Positions 27,114 to 36,217 of a stretch of 64,000 bases of DNA are shown here, in pieces. The notes beneath the pieces are model-generated. The model did no database searches. It had not been told where the DNA came from and saw only the letters and a list, made by a program, of their open reading frames with translations. This stretch comes from Hydrogenophaga palleronii_A. GTDB taxonomy: Bacteria; Pseudomonadota; Gammaproteobacteria; Burkholderiales; Burkholderiaceae_C. The translations under genes and the position numbers were made by a program. Location: contig NZ_JAVDWU010000005.1 in the NCBI RefSeq assembly GCF_031457455.1, positions 186,001-250,000 on the forward strand, read 5' to 3'. The first letter of the stretch is position 1, and each line of letters starts with the position of its first letter.

Positions 27114-29546
27114 ATGCCTCACGCAAAAACCCGCCAAACCAGTGTCTCCTGCATACCTCGGACGCCTGCGCAGCATTTGAGCGTCTTGCCTCGGTTGGGC
27201 GCTGTCCTTGTGAGTGCGACCTTCCTGACGGGCTGCGTCACAATGCAAGGGCCCTCTGGGGCGGGGAACGCCTCTCCTTCTTCATCCTCCAGCCCCGCTC
27301 CATTTGGGCTGACGCTGAGTGGGCTGAGCGACGTGTTCAGCACCCATGTGCGAGAGTTAAAGTCCTTGGTGGGGGCCTCCAAACTGGCAGAGGCGGATGA
27401 CTACTTCAATCGCAACGCGACCTTCTTTGTGGAACGGTACAAGGAAGGGGGCAACCCGATGCTCCCGGAGCTCACTCGCCTGGCGGAGCATGTGTGGGAG
27501 ACCCGATACGCATCCAAGGTCGCAGCGGCGCTCGAAGACGTAGGCTCAGTGACGGCAATCCCTGCCCCCGGGGAATGGCCAAGCGTGGCGGCCAAGCTCA
27601 ATGGGGCCTCTCTGGTGGTGTCGGCGCTGAAGGAGGACCGGCTGCTTCGACTAACCAAGCAAGGGGCGGCTCAATCGCAAGCGCTGTTCGCAGGCATGGC
27701 GCGGGTAGCGGCATTGGCGCTGGCCGCCAAGCCGCAGGCTGTGCAGGCCGTGACCGCCTCCGTAATTGACTCGGGCAAGCACGACGCCGAGTACGTCGGC
27801 ACGGTGGCCTTGGTGCACGAGGATTTCGTGAGCTCCCCTGCATTTCAGGAAGAAGCCCTCAAGTCGGCGCAGGGCTTGGCGAGCACCCAGGAATATGAGA
27901 GCCGAATCAAGTTGCTGGCCAAGTACTTGAGCCCCCAGAGTAAAGAGGCCGCAGACCGCGCCTACGTAGAGAGAGTTCGCCGCCAGCTCTACGCAGATGG
28001 GCGCATCACGCTCGAGGAAGTCGGCGCACTGAGCTCCGCCAAGCCCCCGTTTGGCTCTGCTGCCCAGGAGCTCAAATCCCTGGTGAAGATTGGCTACGTG
28101 GATTTGACGAGCGCGAGTTTCAAGAACCGGAACGTGTTCGATTTTGAGATTGCATTCAAGCAAGACATCGAATCCTCCTTTGAGCCAGCGACTGAGGCCA
28201 TCTTCACCGACGGTAGCCTGAACAAGTTCGATTTCGTCTTCGTCACCGACCTGTCAGCTGCCAAGGTTGCTCGAGAGTTCAAGAGCCGCCAGGAAATCAA
28301 GAGTCGCTTTCAGTCGGGCACCAGAGAAACGGCCAACCCCGATTACGTGGGAGCCATGACGAACTATCAAACTGCCATGGCACAGTATCAGCGCGTGCAA
28401 ATCAACAGCGCGATACCCAAAGCATGCCAAGGCTGGGGCTGCGTGCTTCAAGGCATTGCTGATGGGGTTGCCTCTTCATCAGCGCGCAACCAAGTGGACC
28501 AAGCCTCGGCCGCACTGGCCGGTACGCCTCAAACCCTGACCATTCCGGTGTACTCCGAGTACGCCTATCAAGCCGTCGACATCAAGACAACAAAGACGGC
28601 TCAGGTGGACTACTTCGTCATCGACGTCAAAGCCGGGCAGACCTTGAGGAACAGTTTTGCGGTCAACGACGGAGAGTCATTCAACGTTGCCTACAACGTC
28701 CGCGATGAAGACCCGGACAAATCCAGCATCACGCGCAATTTGACCAACGAGCAGGAGGTCACCGATTGGGAAAAGCGCCCCATGCCGGTGTCTTTGTCGG
28801 CACTCTTCGGCCCAGATGGATTGAAGACGGCGACCCGCCAACCTTTCAACGATGTTCAGTCATTCCTTCAGTCGCTCAACACTCGAACGTACGCCCCCTC
28901 GAGCCCGACTTACGCATCTTCGAGTTCGAGCACCATGGGGCCTGCGGCGATGGTGGCCACTTCGGCTTCCAGCCCGGCATCGGCACAGACGATTGCAGAT
29001 GAGCGATTTGACAGCATCGTCGTTGTGCGCACCTCGAAGGCAGGGGGCACCGGATTCTATGTGACACCCGACCTTATCCTGACGGCGTTTCACGTCGTGG
29101 ACGGCAGCTCGCTGGTAGAAATTGTGTTCTACGACGGGACAAAGTCCTATGGTCGAGTGGTGGACCACGACATTCGCCTGGACCTCGCACTTGTGCGGCC
29201 ACAAGCCACCGGGAAGCCGTTGAGGATTCACGAGGGTCCGCTGCGCCTGGGTGAGACCGTAGAAGCAATCGGCCACCCCAAGGGCTATGAGTTCACCATC
29301 ACGCGCGGCGTTATCAGCGCGGTTCGCAAGCAGAAGAGTGCAACCATTTCTTCGGCGAACCTTGTGGAGTTTGTGCAGACGGATACTCCGATCAGTCCCG
29401 GCAACTCAGGCGGGCCCCTTCTCCTCAAGGATGTGGTGATTGGAGTCAATGACTGGATTCGAGTTGACAAGGGCTCCCAGAACCTGAACTTCAGTGTCTC
29501 CTTCAATGAAATACGTACCTACCTCAACAGATTCCAGGCCCGATAG
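27114..29546 (+). CDS. Large lipoprotein with C-terminal trypsin-like protease domain
   Basis: An 810-residue envelope protein. A lipobox (FLTGC) gives an acylated C41; a serine-rich linker follows. Residues about 65-600 are a long, mostly helical region that I cannot assign; it includes SALFGPDG and a stretch with strand-like hydrophobic periodicity (450-560). A serine/threonine-rich spacer (about 595-625) leads to an HtrA/trypsin-like domain with the complete triad H660 (LTAFHVVDG), D690 (IRLDLALVR) and S765 (SPGNSGGPL). No PDZ domain follows. AAGGA precedes the ATG. The next gene, one base downstream, encodes a TraT-like lipoprotein. Codon use is less GC-biased than in the neighbours. Confidence 0.8.
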   Translation: MPHAKTRQTSVSCIPRTPAQHLSVLPRLGAVLVSATFLTGCVTMQGPSGAGNASPSSSSSPAPFGLTLSGLSDVFSTHVRELKSLVGASKLAEADDYFNRNATFFVERYKEGGNPMLPELTRLAEHVWETRYASKVAAALEDVGSVTAIPAPGEWPSVAAKLNGASLVVSALKEDRLLRLTKQGAAQSQALFAGMARVAALALAAKPQAVQAVTASVIDSGKHDAEYVGTVALVHEDFVSSPAFQEEALKSAQGLASTQEYESRIKLLAKYLSPQSKEAADRAYVERVRRQLYADGRITLEEVGALSSAKPPFGSAAQELKSLVKIGYVDLTSASFKNRNVFDFEIAFKQDIESSFEPATEAIFTDGSLNKFDFVFVTDLSAAKVAREFKSRQEIKSRFQSGTRETANPDYVGAMTNYQTAMAQYQRVQINSAIPKACQGWGCVLQGIADGVASSSARNQVDQASAALAGTPQTLTIPVYSEYAYQAVDIKTTKTAQVDYFVIDVKAGQTLRNSFAVNDGESFNVAYNVRDEDPDKSSITRNLTNEQEVTDWEKRPMPVSLSALFGPDGLKTATRQPFNDVQSFLQSLNTRTYAPSSPTYASSSSSTMGPAAMVATSASSPASAQTIADERFDSIVVVRTSKAGGTGFYVTPDLILTAFHVVDGSSLVEIVFYDGTKSYGRVVDHDIRLDLALVRPQATGKPLRIHEGPLRLGETVEAIGHPKGYEFTITRGVISAVRKQKSATISSANLVEFVQTDTPISPGNSGGPLLLKDVVIGVNDWIRVDKGSQNLNFSVSFNEIRTYLNRFQAR

Positions 29547-29547
29547 C

Positions 29548-30276
29548 ATGCGCAGCCGAATTCACTTTGTCTTGGCGGCCTTGGCTGCCGCCACGCTCCC
29601 TGGGTGCGCGGCAACCTTTCAGACTCCTGGCTTCCGTATCGGCAGTGCGACGTCAAAAAACCTGTTTGTTTCGTCCAGTCAATTTGCCAACAAAGAGGTT
29701 CGTCTGCGGCTGCGCAACTCGTCGGGAGACCCGTCCATCGACATGGCGAAGATGAGGACAAGCGTTGAAAGCGGCTTGCGTTCTGCGGGCTACTCCGTTG
29801 GCGGAGAAGGCGCCGGGATAGTGATGGACGTCAACCTGTACTTCATGGGCAACGTGGCAAGCGGACGTCAACGTGCTGGCAACGAGGTGGGGGCGTTGTT
29901 GGGCGGGGTGACCGGCTACGAAGCAGGCCGCCGCGCTGGAGGCGTCTCGGCCGTGTCAGGCGCAATTCTGGGAGCCGTTGCAGGCGCGACTCTGCAGGAA
30001 GTCGTGCGGGCGCATAACGAGTACGACTCTTACCTGGTCCTGTGTGACGTGAACCTGGGCGTCGTGAGGCAGGAGAGTAAGTCACGGGACAGCTTCGTCA
30101 TTGGGGGCAACCGCATTGAGCACAAAGAGGAAGAAGAGCGCGCAACCTTCGACTCCTTCGCCTTGCGTGAGACCGTCAAAGTTGCGGTCTATGCCGGCGA
30201 CCGTAGGGAGAACCACGGCTACGTGATTCAGGCCATGCAGGACAGGCTCTCGCGAATGGTGGCGAACCTCCTCTGA
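29548..30276 (+). CDS. TraT-like complement-resistance family lipoprotein
   Basis: A 242-residue outer-membrane lipoprotein; the lipobox is LPGC with C20. It follows the plan of F-plasmid TraT (surface exclusion and serum resistance): an N-terminal strand region (SKNLFVSSSQFANKEVRLRL), a 'GYSV' segment, a central glycine-rich hydrophobic hairpin (GALLGGVTGYEAGRRAGG ... GAILGAVAGATLQEVV), and a C-terminus ending RLSRMVANLL like TraT's. No conjugation genes are present, so a direct role in entry exclusion is doubtful. It is one base behind the protease-lipoprotein gene, so the two are co-translated and probably work together at the envelope. Confidence 0.75.
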   Translation: MRSRIHFVLAALAAATLPGCAATFQTPGFRIGSATSKNLFVSSSQFANKEVRLRLRNSSGDPSIDMAKMRTSVESGLRSAGYSVGGEGAGIVMDVNLYFMGNVASGRQRAGNEVGALLGGVTGYEAGRRAGGVSAVSGAILGAVAGATLQEVVRAHNEYDSYLVLCDVNLGVVRQESKSRDSFVIGGNRIEHKEEEERATFDSFALRETVKVAVYAGDRRENHGYVIQAMQDRLSRMVANLL

Positions 30277-30294
30277 TGCCTTATCGGGGTGCCG

Positions 30295-30414
30295 GGAAAC
30301 GCCTCGGACCGGTCGGCTCTCATGGGAGCACTGGACGCCATCAATGGCCGCTACGGCAAGGGCGCTGTAGACGCGGCGTCCACAGGCAAAACCGGGGGCC
30401 AACGTCCACATTGA
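30295..30414 (+). pseudogene. Possible remnant of a umuC/ImpB-type gene (C-terminal part)
   Basis: The frame reads SALMGALDAINGRYGKGAV and ends at a stop 36 bases later. This resembles the C-terminal region of Y-family polymerase UmuC, where 'LM.ALDAIN.RFGKG' is common. There is no start and nothing recognisable as UmuC upstream, since the TraT-like gene ends at 30276. I take it as a decayed fragment at an island edge; the match is from memory. Confidence 0.4.
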
Positions 30415-31174
30415 GGGGCGCGCGTCCCCCTCGACTGCGCGGTTGGGCGGCCCACAAAACGGGACTGGCGGAAATACCGGCGGCGCCGAGCGCCAAGGAA
30501 TAAGCAGCGAGAATGGCCAGGGCTGCCCACTCTCACCCGCTGAAGTCCTTGAACGGAGGATCAAGAGGGTTCAGCGCCTGCCACCACCGTTCCCCGCGCC
30601 GCAATGGCGGCATTTGCCCGAACATTTGCTCGAAACTTGGAACCCATCTGCGTAGATGGCGGCGACGTGCTGAGGCCGGTGTTGAAGCCGGCGAGTTCGG
30701 CAACAAGGAAAAGGCCGAGAACAGGGCCTGCGAACAACCCCAGGTTTGCCCAGTACGCAGCAGGCGTTTTGGCGCGGACCGTGCAGTACCACGCGATCGG
30801 GCAAACAAAGCTGGCCGTTACAACATCCTGGATGCGCGAACAGGTTTAGCAGATCCGGCAAACCCGACTGGTCTCCCAGCGCCTGAGCGGTTTGACCGGC
30901 AACCTATGGCCCAGGCAAGCCGGATGACTGCAGCCCGTTCGATACCGGTCATCGATGTTGCCGCACTACCGGGTTTGCTGATGACAGCTTCCTGCCAGTC
31001 CCCGTGAACCTGGCTTCCAGTCGCGACCGACGGCCTCCGCTGCTTGTCGGACATTTGCCACAAGAATTGGGGTGATCGCAATCGCCGGGCGAGGGAGCAT
31101 TTTGATCTCACTGTACGCCCAAGTCGATTGCTCGGCAACGCGCGTGCAAGCTGAGCATGGACGCTGCGCTTTTC
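30415..31174. other. Decayed, gene-poor region
   Basis: About 760 bp without an intact gene in any frame. On the minus strand a fragment ending at 30533 reads like the end of a real protein (FEQMFGQMPPLRRGERWWQ, then NPLDPPFKDFSG and a stop), but I cannot name it. The rest has no coding pattern. Together with the umuC-like scrap it looks like an old insertion or deletion scar beside the protease/TraT genes. Confidence 0.5.
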
Positions 31175-33235
31175 CTAGTCTTCTTCGCGCACCCGGTACC
31201 GCCCCATCAACGTCTGTTGGATGGCCGGCGGAACGGCCTCGTAGTGTGACAACGCGACGGTGTAGCGCCCCTGGCCGCTGGTTATCGCATTGAGCCGCGA
31301 CTGGTAGTCGGCCAGCTCGGCCTCTGGCACATGAGCACCGATGGCCACGGTGCCGGCCCCCAGGCCCGATGTGCCTGTGACCAGGCCGCGCCGCAACGAC
31401 AGGTCGCTCGTGACGTCGCCCACGGAATGCTCGGGCACGGCGATCTCGATCTGGACAATCGGCTCGAGCACAACCGGCCGGGCCTCGCGAATCGCCGCCA
31501 TGAAGGCCTTGCGGCCGGCGGTCGCGAAGGCGATGTCCTTGCTGTCCACGCTGTGGTGCTTGCCGTCGTACACGACGACGCGCACGTCGGCCACGGGGAA
31601 GCCGGCGATCGCGCCATACGCCAAAACCTCGCGCACGCCTTTCTCAACCGCGGGGATGAACTGGCCCGGAATCGCACCGCCCCTTACTTCGTCGGCGAAC
31701 TCGAAGCCCGCGCCGCGCGCGAGCGGCTCGATGCGCAGGAAGACTTCGGCGAACTGGCCGGCACCGCCGCTCTGCTTCTTGTGGCGGTAGTGGCCCTCGG
31801 CCGGCGCGGTCACGGTCTCGCGGTAGGCGATGCGCGGTGGCCGAGTCTGGACATCGAAGCGGTAAACCTCGCGCAGGCGTTCGAGCACGATGCGCAGGTG
31901 CAGCTCGCCGAGTCCGTAGAGGACCGTCTCGTTGGTCGCGGCCACATGCTCGATGCGCAGGCACGGGTCCTCGGCCGCGAGCTTGCCGAGGATTTCCCAG
32001 GCGCGCTGCTCGTCGCCATGCCGCTTGGGCTCCACGGCCAGGCCGTACACCGGCACCGGTAACGGCAGCGGAGCGAGGTGCACATGGCTGTCTTCGGCCG
32101 CATCGTGCAACACGGCATCGAAATGGATCTCGTCGACCTTGGCCACCGCCACGATATCTCCGGGCAGCGCGTGCGACACCTCGACGTGGTCCTTGCCCTG
32201 GAGCATGAACAGGTGCCCGACCTTGAACGGCTTGCGGCCGTCGCCGATATAGAGCTGGCTGTCGCGCGTGACCGTGCCCTGGTGCACACGAAAGATGCCC
32301 ATCTTGCCGACATAGGGGTCGATCGTGACCTTGAACACATGCGCCAGCACGTGCAGCGTCGAATCAGGCTTGGCCTCCATGGGCATGGCCTCAGCGCCCT
32401 CGCCAACGATGAAGCTCGGCGGGTTGGCTTCGGTCGGATCGGGCAGGATTTTGACGATCACGTCAAGCAACTCGGCCACGCCGGCGCCGCTGCGCGACGA
32501 GGCGAAACAAACCGGGATCAGGTGGCCTTCGCGCAGCGCCTGCTCCAGCGGCGCGTGCAGCTCCGACGGGTGGACGTCGCCTTTCTCGAGGTAGCGGTCG
32601 ACGAAGGCCGCGTCGACCTCGACCACCTGCTCCACCAGCGCGCGGTGCGCCGCTTCGACGGGGCCGAAGTCGGAGCGTCCGAAGCGGTTGAAGAAGCAGT
32701 CGATCACCTGCCGGTTGACCCCGTCAGGCACGTTCAGCGGCAGGCATTCGCGGCCGAAGGTGGCCTGGATGTCGGCCAGCAGACCCGACAGCGAGACGCC
32801 CTGCGCGTCGATCTTGTTGACGATGATCATGCGGGCAAGTCGGCGCGAGGCTGCGTATTCCATCATGCGCACCGCCATCGGCTCGATGCCGGTGGCGGCA
32901 TTGATGACCACCGCCACCGTCTCGACCGCCTCCAGCGCCGGCAGGCTCTGGCCGAGGAAGTCGGGTCCGCCGGGCGTGTCGATGAGGTAGATGCGCGTGC
33001 CGGCATGCGTGAGGTGCATCACCGAGGCGTTGAGCGAATGCAGCATGCGGCGCTCGAGCGGGTCGTGGTCGCTAACGGTGCTGCCGCGCTCGACGCTGCC
33101 GCACGCGCCGATGGCGCCCGCCTTGTACAGCAAGGCCTCGGCCAGCGAGGTCTTGCCGGCGACCGCGGCGCCCACGAGCGCCAATGTTCGCACGGCTTTC
33201 ATTTCGGCCGTGAGGCCGTTCGATCGGCTTGGCAT
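31175..33235 (-). CDS. Elongation factor G-like GTPase (EF-G2 type)
   Basis: A 686-residue translational GTPase related to EF-G but of the divergent second type. The P-loop is GAAVAGKTS (22-30) instead of GHxDxGKT, the G3 motif is DTPGGPDF instead of DTPGHVDF, and G4 is NKID. Domains II to V follow, with HKKQSGGAGQFAEV in domain IV and LRRGLVTG near the end. A strong AAAGGAG site fixes ATG 33235. It is not next to ribosomal genes, so it is unlikely to be the housekeeping EF-G. Proteins of this group may act in ribosome recycling or stress; that is inference. Confidence 0.88.
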   Translation of the reverse strand: MPSRSNGLTAEMKAVRTLALVGAAVAGKTSLAEALLYKAGAIGACGSVERGSTVSDHDPLERRMLHSLNASVMHLTHAGTRIYLIDTPGGPDFLGQSLPALEAVETVAVVINAATGIEPMAVRMMEYAASRRLARMIIVNKIDAQGVSLSGLLADIQATFGRECLPLNVPDGVNRQVIDCFFNRFGRSDFGPVEAAHRALVEQVVEVDAAFVDRYLEKGDVHPSELHAPLEQALREGHLIPVCFASSRSGAGVAELLDVIVKILPDPTEANPPSFIVGEGAEAMPMEAKPDSTLHVLAHVFKVTIDPYVGKMGIFRVHQGTVTRDSQLYIGDGRKPFKVGHLFMLQGKDHVEVSHALPGDIVAVAKVDEIHFDAVLHDAAEDSHVHLAPLPLPVPVYGLAVEPKRHGDEQRAWEILGKLAAEDPCLRIEHVAATNETVLYGLGELHLRIVLERLREVYRFDVQTRPPRIAYRETVTAPAEGHYRHKKQSGGAGQFAEVFLRIEPLARGAGFEFADEVRGGAIPGQFIPAVEKGVREVLAYGAIAGFPVADVRVVVYDGKHHSVDSKDIAFATAGRKAFMAAIREARPVVLEPIVQIEIAVPEHSVGDVTSDLSLRRGLVTGTSGLGAGTVAIGAHVPEAELADYQSRLNAITSGQGRYTVALSHYEAVPPAIQQTLMGRYRVREED

Positions 33236-33663
33236 GGTTGGACTCCTTTGCACGTCCGGAAGGCCGGCCCGGCGGTCCGCATGGGCTCGGGCGTGGCGTG
33301 TGGACGTCGGGACAGCGTACGGGATTGACCGCGCTAACGCAAATTGATTGCGCCGCCGATTTCCAATACCTGACCGGCATGCATGCCGCGTTAACCTCCC
33401 CCTTGTTGCCAGCGTGCTGAGACATGGGCTCACACTCAAGATGTCTCAACAACAACTCTCTGAGCCCGTCATGACCACTGTCACCGTCGACTCTGCATGT
33501 CATTGCCGGCGACAAGTCATCGCGCTCGACATGTGTCGAACGCTTTCAACGACTGCACTGCGGCCGTCACCGTGAATTGACAGAGCGCACACCACCGGCA
33601 GCAATCCCTGCAAAACCCCCATTCACAAACCAGAACCATCCCCATCGAGTCGTCTGTGCAGTG
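33236..33663. other. Intergenic region upstream of the EF-G-like gene
   Basis: 428 bp without a gene. The first part must hold the EF-G-like promoter. GGGCTCA at 33426-33432 pairs with TGAGCCC at 33461-33467 across a 28-base loop, perhaps a regulatory or terminator structure. The rest is lower in G+C and shows nothing I recognise. Confidence 0.45.
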
Positions 33664-34173
33664 TCAATAAGCACCCATGTAGTCGCGCTTACCGACCTCA
33701 ACACCGTTGTGGCGCAAGATGGCATAGGCGGTGGTCACGTGGAAGAAAAACTGCGGCAGGCCATAGTGCAGAAGGTATGCGCTGGCGATCAGCTTTTTTT
33801 CCTTAGGGGTGCCGGGGCGCAATACGATCTCGCGGCTCTCACTTGAATCAAATTGCTCAGGCTTGAACGAACCGATATGGTCCAAAGCCTTGGCGATCAA
33901 TGCTTGCAGGTCTGCGAAGCTGACTTCAGTGTCGGGCCAGGACGGCACCTCGGCGCCAGCCAGGCGGGAGGAAATGCCCTTGGAGAAGTCTGCGGCGATC
34001 TGTACCTGACGTATCAACGGAAACATGTCGGGAAACAGCCGCGCCTGGAGCAGAGCATTTGGATCGATGTTCTTTTGCGTCGTGTGGTCTTCGGCTTTCT
34101 TGAGCACGTCTGACAAGGCGCGCAGCATCTGCTGCAGGACGGGAACGGAGGCGTTGTACAGGGGGCTGGTCAT
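33664..34173 (-). CDS. DUF1993 family protein
   Basis: A 169-residue cytoplasmic protein. The start SPLYNASVPVLQQMLRALSDVLKKAE and the late HYGLPQFFFHVTTAYAILR segment are typical of DUF1993, a DinB-like four-helix bundle family of unknown function. Histidines in helix positions (HYGLPQFFFH) could bind a metal as in DinB proteins; that is inference. The ATG at 34173 begins the domain. It lies behind an EamA transporter gene on the same strand with a 111-bp gap. Confidence 0.85.
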   Translation of the reverse strand: MTSPLYNASVPVLQQMLRALSDVLKKAEDHTTQKNIDPNALLQARLFPDMFPLIRQVQIAADFSKGISSRLAGAEVPSWPDTEVSFADLQALIAKALDHIGSFKPEQFDSSESREIVLRPGTPKEKKLIASAYLLHYGLPQFFFHVTTAYAILRHNGVEVGKRDYMGAY

Positions 34174-34284
34174 GGTGAATTCATTTTTAAGTTGGGCGCG
34201 ATTGCCGGGGCTGGCATGGCAGAGGCCCTGCCGACCACGTGAGGCTAACAGCATTGGGCCAGCCATCGCGTGTGCCGCCGTTGA

Positions 34285-35184
34285 TCAGCGTCGATAAGCC
34301 GGCCAGACGCCACTCGCGAGCACGACGCCTATCACTGCCGCAGACACCGACACCAAGTCCAGTGCGGTCAGCGAGTCGCCAAGCCACCACCATCCGCCCA
34401 CCGCTGAGATGGCCGGTGCCAACGCACCAAACGCGGCTGCAGGGGCCGCACCCAGGCGTTCGATGGCGACGGAGTATGCCCACAGGCCAAGGACTCCAGC
34501 CAACAACCCTTGCCAGATCACTTGCCATGCGAGCGTACTCATGGGAGCGCTCAGCAACTGTGTGCCTCCCCGTGCAGCGATCCATACGATGACAAGCAGG
34601 AACGACCACACGTTGACAAGTGCGGCCGCGTGCCATGGCGACAAGCCGGTGCGCTTGAAGGTCACTGCATAGCCAGCCCAAAGCAGCGCCGCCAGCAAAA
34701 ACAACAGATCGCCTCGCCATGTCGAGGCAGACCAATCAACCAAGGTTTGAGCTCCGAGCAGCATGACGGCAGCCAACATGAAGGCCATGCCCATGCGGCG
34801 CGTGCCGTTGGGTATTTCTCGCCAGACCCACCAAGCCAGTCCGGCTGCGATCAGTGGAGAGGCTCCGGCCATCAAGACACCCATGTGCGAAGTCGGCGCA
34901 AAGCGTGTCCCGCTCATTGCGGCAAAGCCGAACGGCACGCCGGCGCCGACCAACATCAACAGCAACATGCGGCGATCCACATGGCGTGGGAGCAAGCCTG
35001 AGCGCCAGATGATCGGCAACAGCAATAGCGCCGGAACGCCGTAACGCAAGATGATCAGATCGTCTGGTGCTATCGGTGACAAGCCAGTTGCAGTGGCATG
35101 GCGCGTGGCCACTTGCCAGCCGCCGCCGATGATGGCCGCCGCCAAGCCCATCAGAAGGCCCCAAGCCTTGTGAATGTTAAACAC
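34285..35184 (-). CDS. EamA/DMT-family transporter
   Basis: Inner-membrane permease of 299 residues with about ten predicted helices in two EamA repeats (first from about residue 8, second from about 155). Features are WGLLMGLAAAIIGGGWQVATR at the start, FAPTSHMGVLMAGASPLIAAG in repeat one, and AAPAAAFGALAPAISAVGG in repeat two. Family members export amino acids or other metabolites. The AraC-type gene 21 bases upstream on the same strand probably regulates it and may share its transcript. Substrate unknown. Confidence 0.88.
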   Translation of the reverse strand: MFNIHKAWGLLMGLAAAIIGGGWQVATRHATATGLSPIAPDDLIILRYGVPALLLLPIIWRSGLLPRHVDRRMLLLMLVGAGVPFGFAAMSGTRFAPTSHMGVLMAGASPLIAAGLAWWVWREIPNGTRRMGMAFMLAAVMLLGAQTLVDWSASTWRGDLLFLLAALLWAGYAVTFKRTGLSPWHAAALVNVWSFLLVIVWIAARGGTQLLSAPMSTLAWQVIWQGLLAGVLGLWAYSVAIERLGAAPAAAFGALAPAISAVGGWWWLGDSLTALDLVSVSAAVIGVVLASGVWPAYRR

Positions 35185-35205
35185 GCTGTCAGCTCCCTGT
35201 GTTGG

Positions 35206-35997
35206 TCAGGGGGCAGTGTGTCGTTGGCTTTGGCTTGCTGCTATCAGATTCGTGCGCACTTCACTCGGCGCGCACGCAAAGTGGCGATGGAACACGGCAC
35301 TGAAATGGCTGTGGCTCGAATAGCCGAGATCCAAGGCGATCTCGCTCAGGCTCGAATGGGATTGGCGCAACAGATCCAGTGCCAACGCCATGCGAAGCCG
35401 CGTGCGATAGGCGTGCAGGCTGAGCCCGGTGCTGCTGCGAAACAGGCGCGCCAGATGAAACGGTGACACATGACACGCCGCCGCAATATCGGTAAGGCTC
35501 TGGGATCCAGACGGGTGTGAAGCAATGAATTCCTGTGCCAACAAGACGGCGCGTCGCGCTCGCTGGTGGCGAGATGGCGACGTTTCGCCGATGGCTGGCT
35601 GCACGGCGGCCAGTAGCGTCTCTTCAATCTGCAAGGTGTCCGCCTTGCCGCTTTCGATGGCTGCACCCAGGTGTGCCAAGGTCAGCAGCGAGCTTGCCGA
35701 CAGGCGATCTGCGGTCTGAGGCGGCACTTCGCTGAACACCGCCAGCACGCTGCGCTGCCCGGAGCAGGGTTGGCGAATGCGGTACGGTATGTCGGGCATC
35801 AGCCAAAGCGGGCTTACCGCATCGAACACGCCACGATGGTGATCCGTCTCGCAATCGATCCAGCCATTGCGAGGTATCAGCAATCTGTGTGTGGGTGCGC
35901 GGTAGCTTTCGCTCCAGTCGGGTTGCCGTTCCAGAAGGGTGACGTCGTGCCATTCGACAAGTGGCGTTTGCAGATGGATCACTCGGCGGTACGGCAT
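35206..35997 (-). CDS. AraC family transcriptional regulator
   Basis: A 263-residue regulator. An N-terminal cupin-like domain (residues 1-150, HRLLIPRNGWIDCETDHHRGVFD) is followed by a C-terminal AraC domain with SLTDIAAACHVSPFHLARLF and LSEIALDLGYSSHSHFSAVF. The frame stays open much further upstream, but that part runs antisense into the binding-protein gene and has no protein-like character, so I start at ATG 35997 even though the ribosome site is weak. It is just upstream of the EamA gene and divergent from the ABC transporter; either could be its target. Confidence 0.82.
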   Translation of the reverse strand: MPYRRVIHLQTPLVEWHDVTLLERQPDWSESYRAPTHRLLIPRNGWIDCETDHHRGVFDAVSPLWLMPDIPYRIRQPCSGQRSVLAVFSEVPPQTADRLSASSLLTLAHLGAAIESGKADTLQIEETLLAAVQPAIGETSPSRHQRARRAVLLAQEFIASHPSGSQSLTDIAAACHVSPFHLARLFRSSTGLSLHAYRTRLRMALALDLLRQSHSSLSEIALDLGYSSHSHFSAVFHRHFACAPSEVRTNLIAASQSQRHTAP

Positions 35998-36217
35998 GGC
36001 GGTGGTGATCGTAAGTGACGAGTCAGGCCGGGTCCAGGTGAGTTGCTGGATAACGCCGCGCAACTCGCAGCTGCTACCCCCGGAAAACCCTAGTCGAAAT
36101 GTGTATTTTGAGTAGATCCCTGTGTCTCCCACCCATGGTTGCCGGCGATGCCGTCTCCTAGCATTGGTCTGACTCGAACACCACGTTCGGGGCGAAAACC
36201 AAACAGGAGACAAAGAC

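Noticed and set aside
33535..33563. TGTCGA at 33535 as an ECF42 promoter
   Set aside because: No CG(A/T)C at the right spacing and no suitable gene downstream on that strand.
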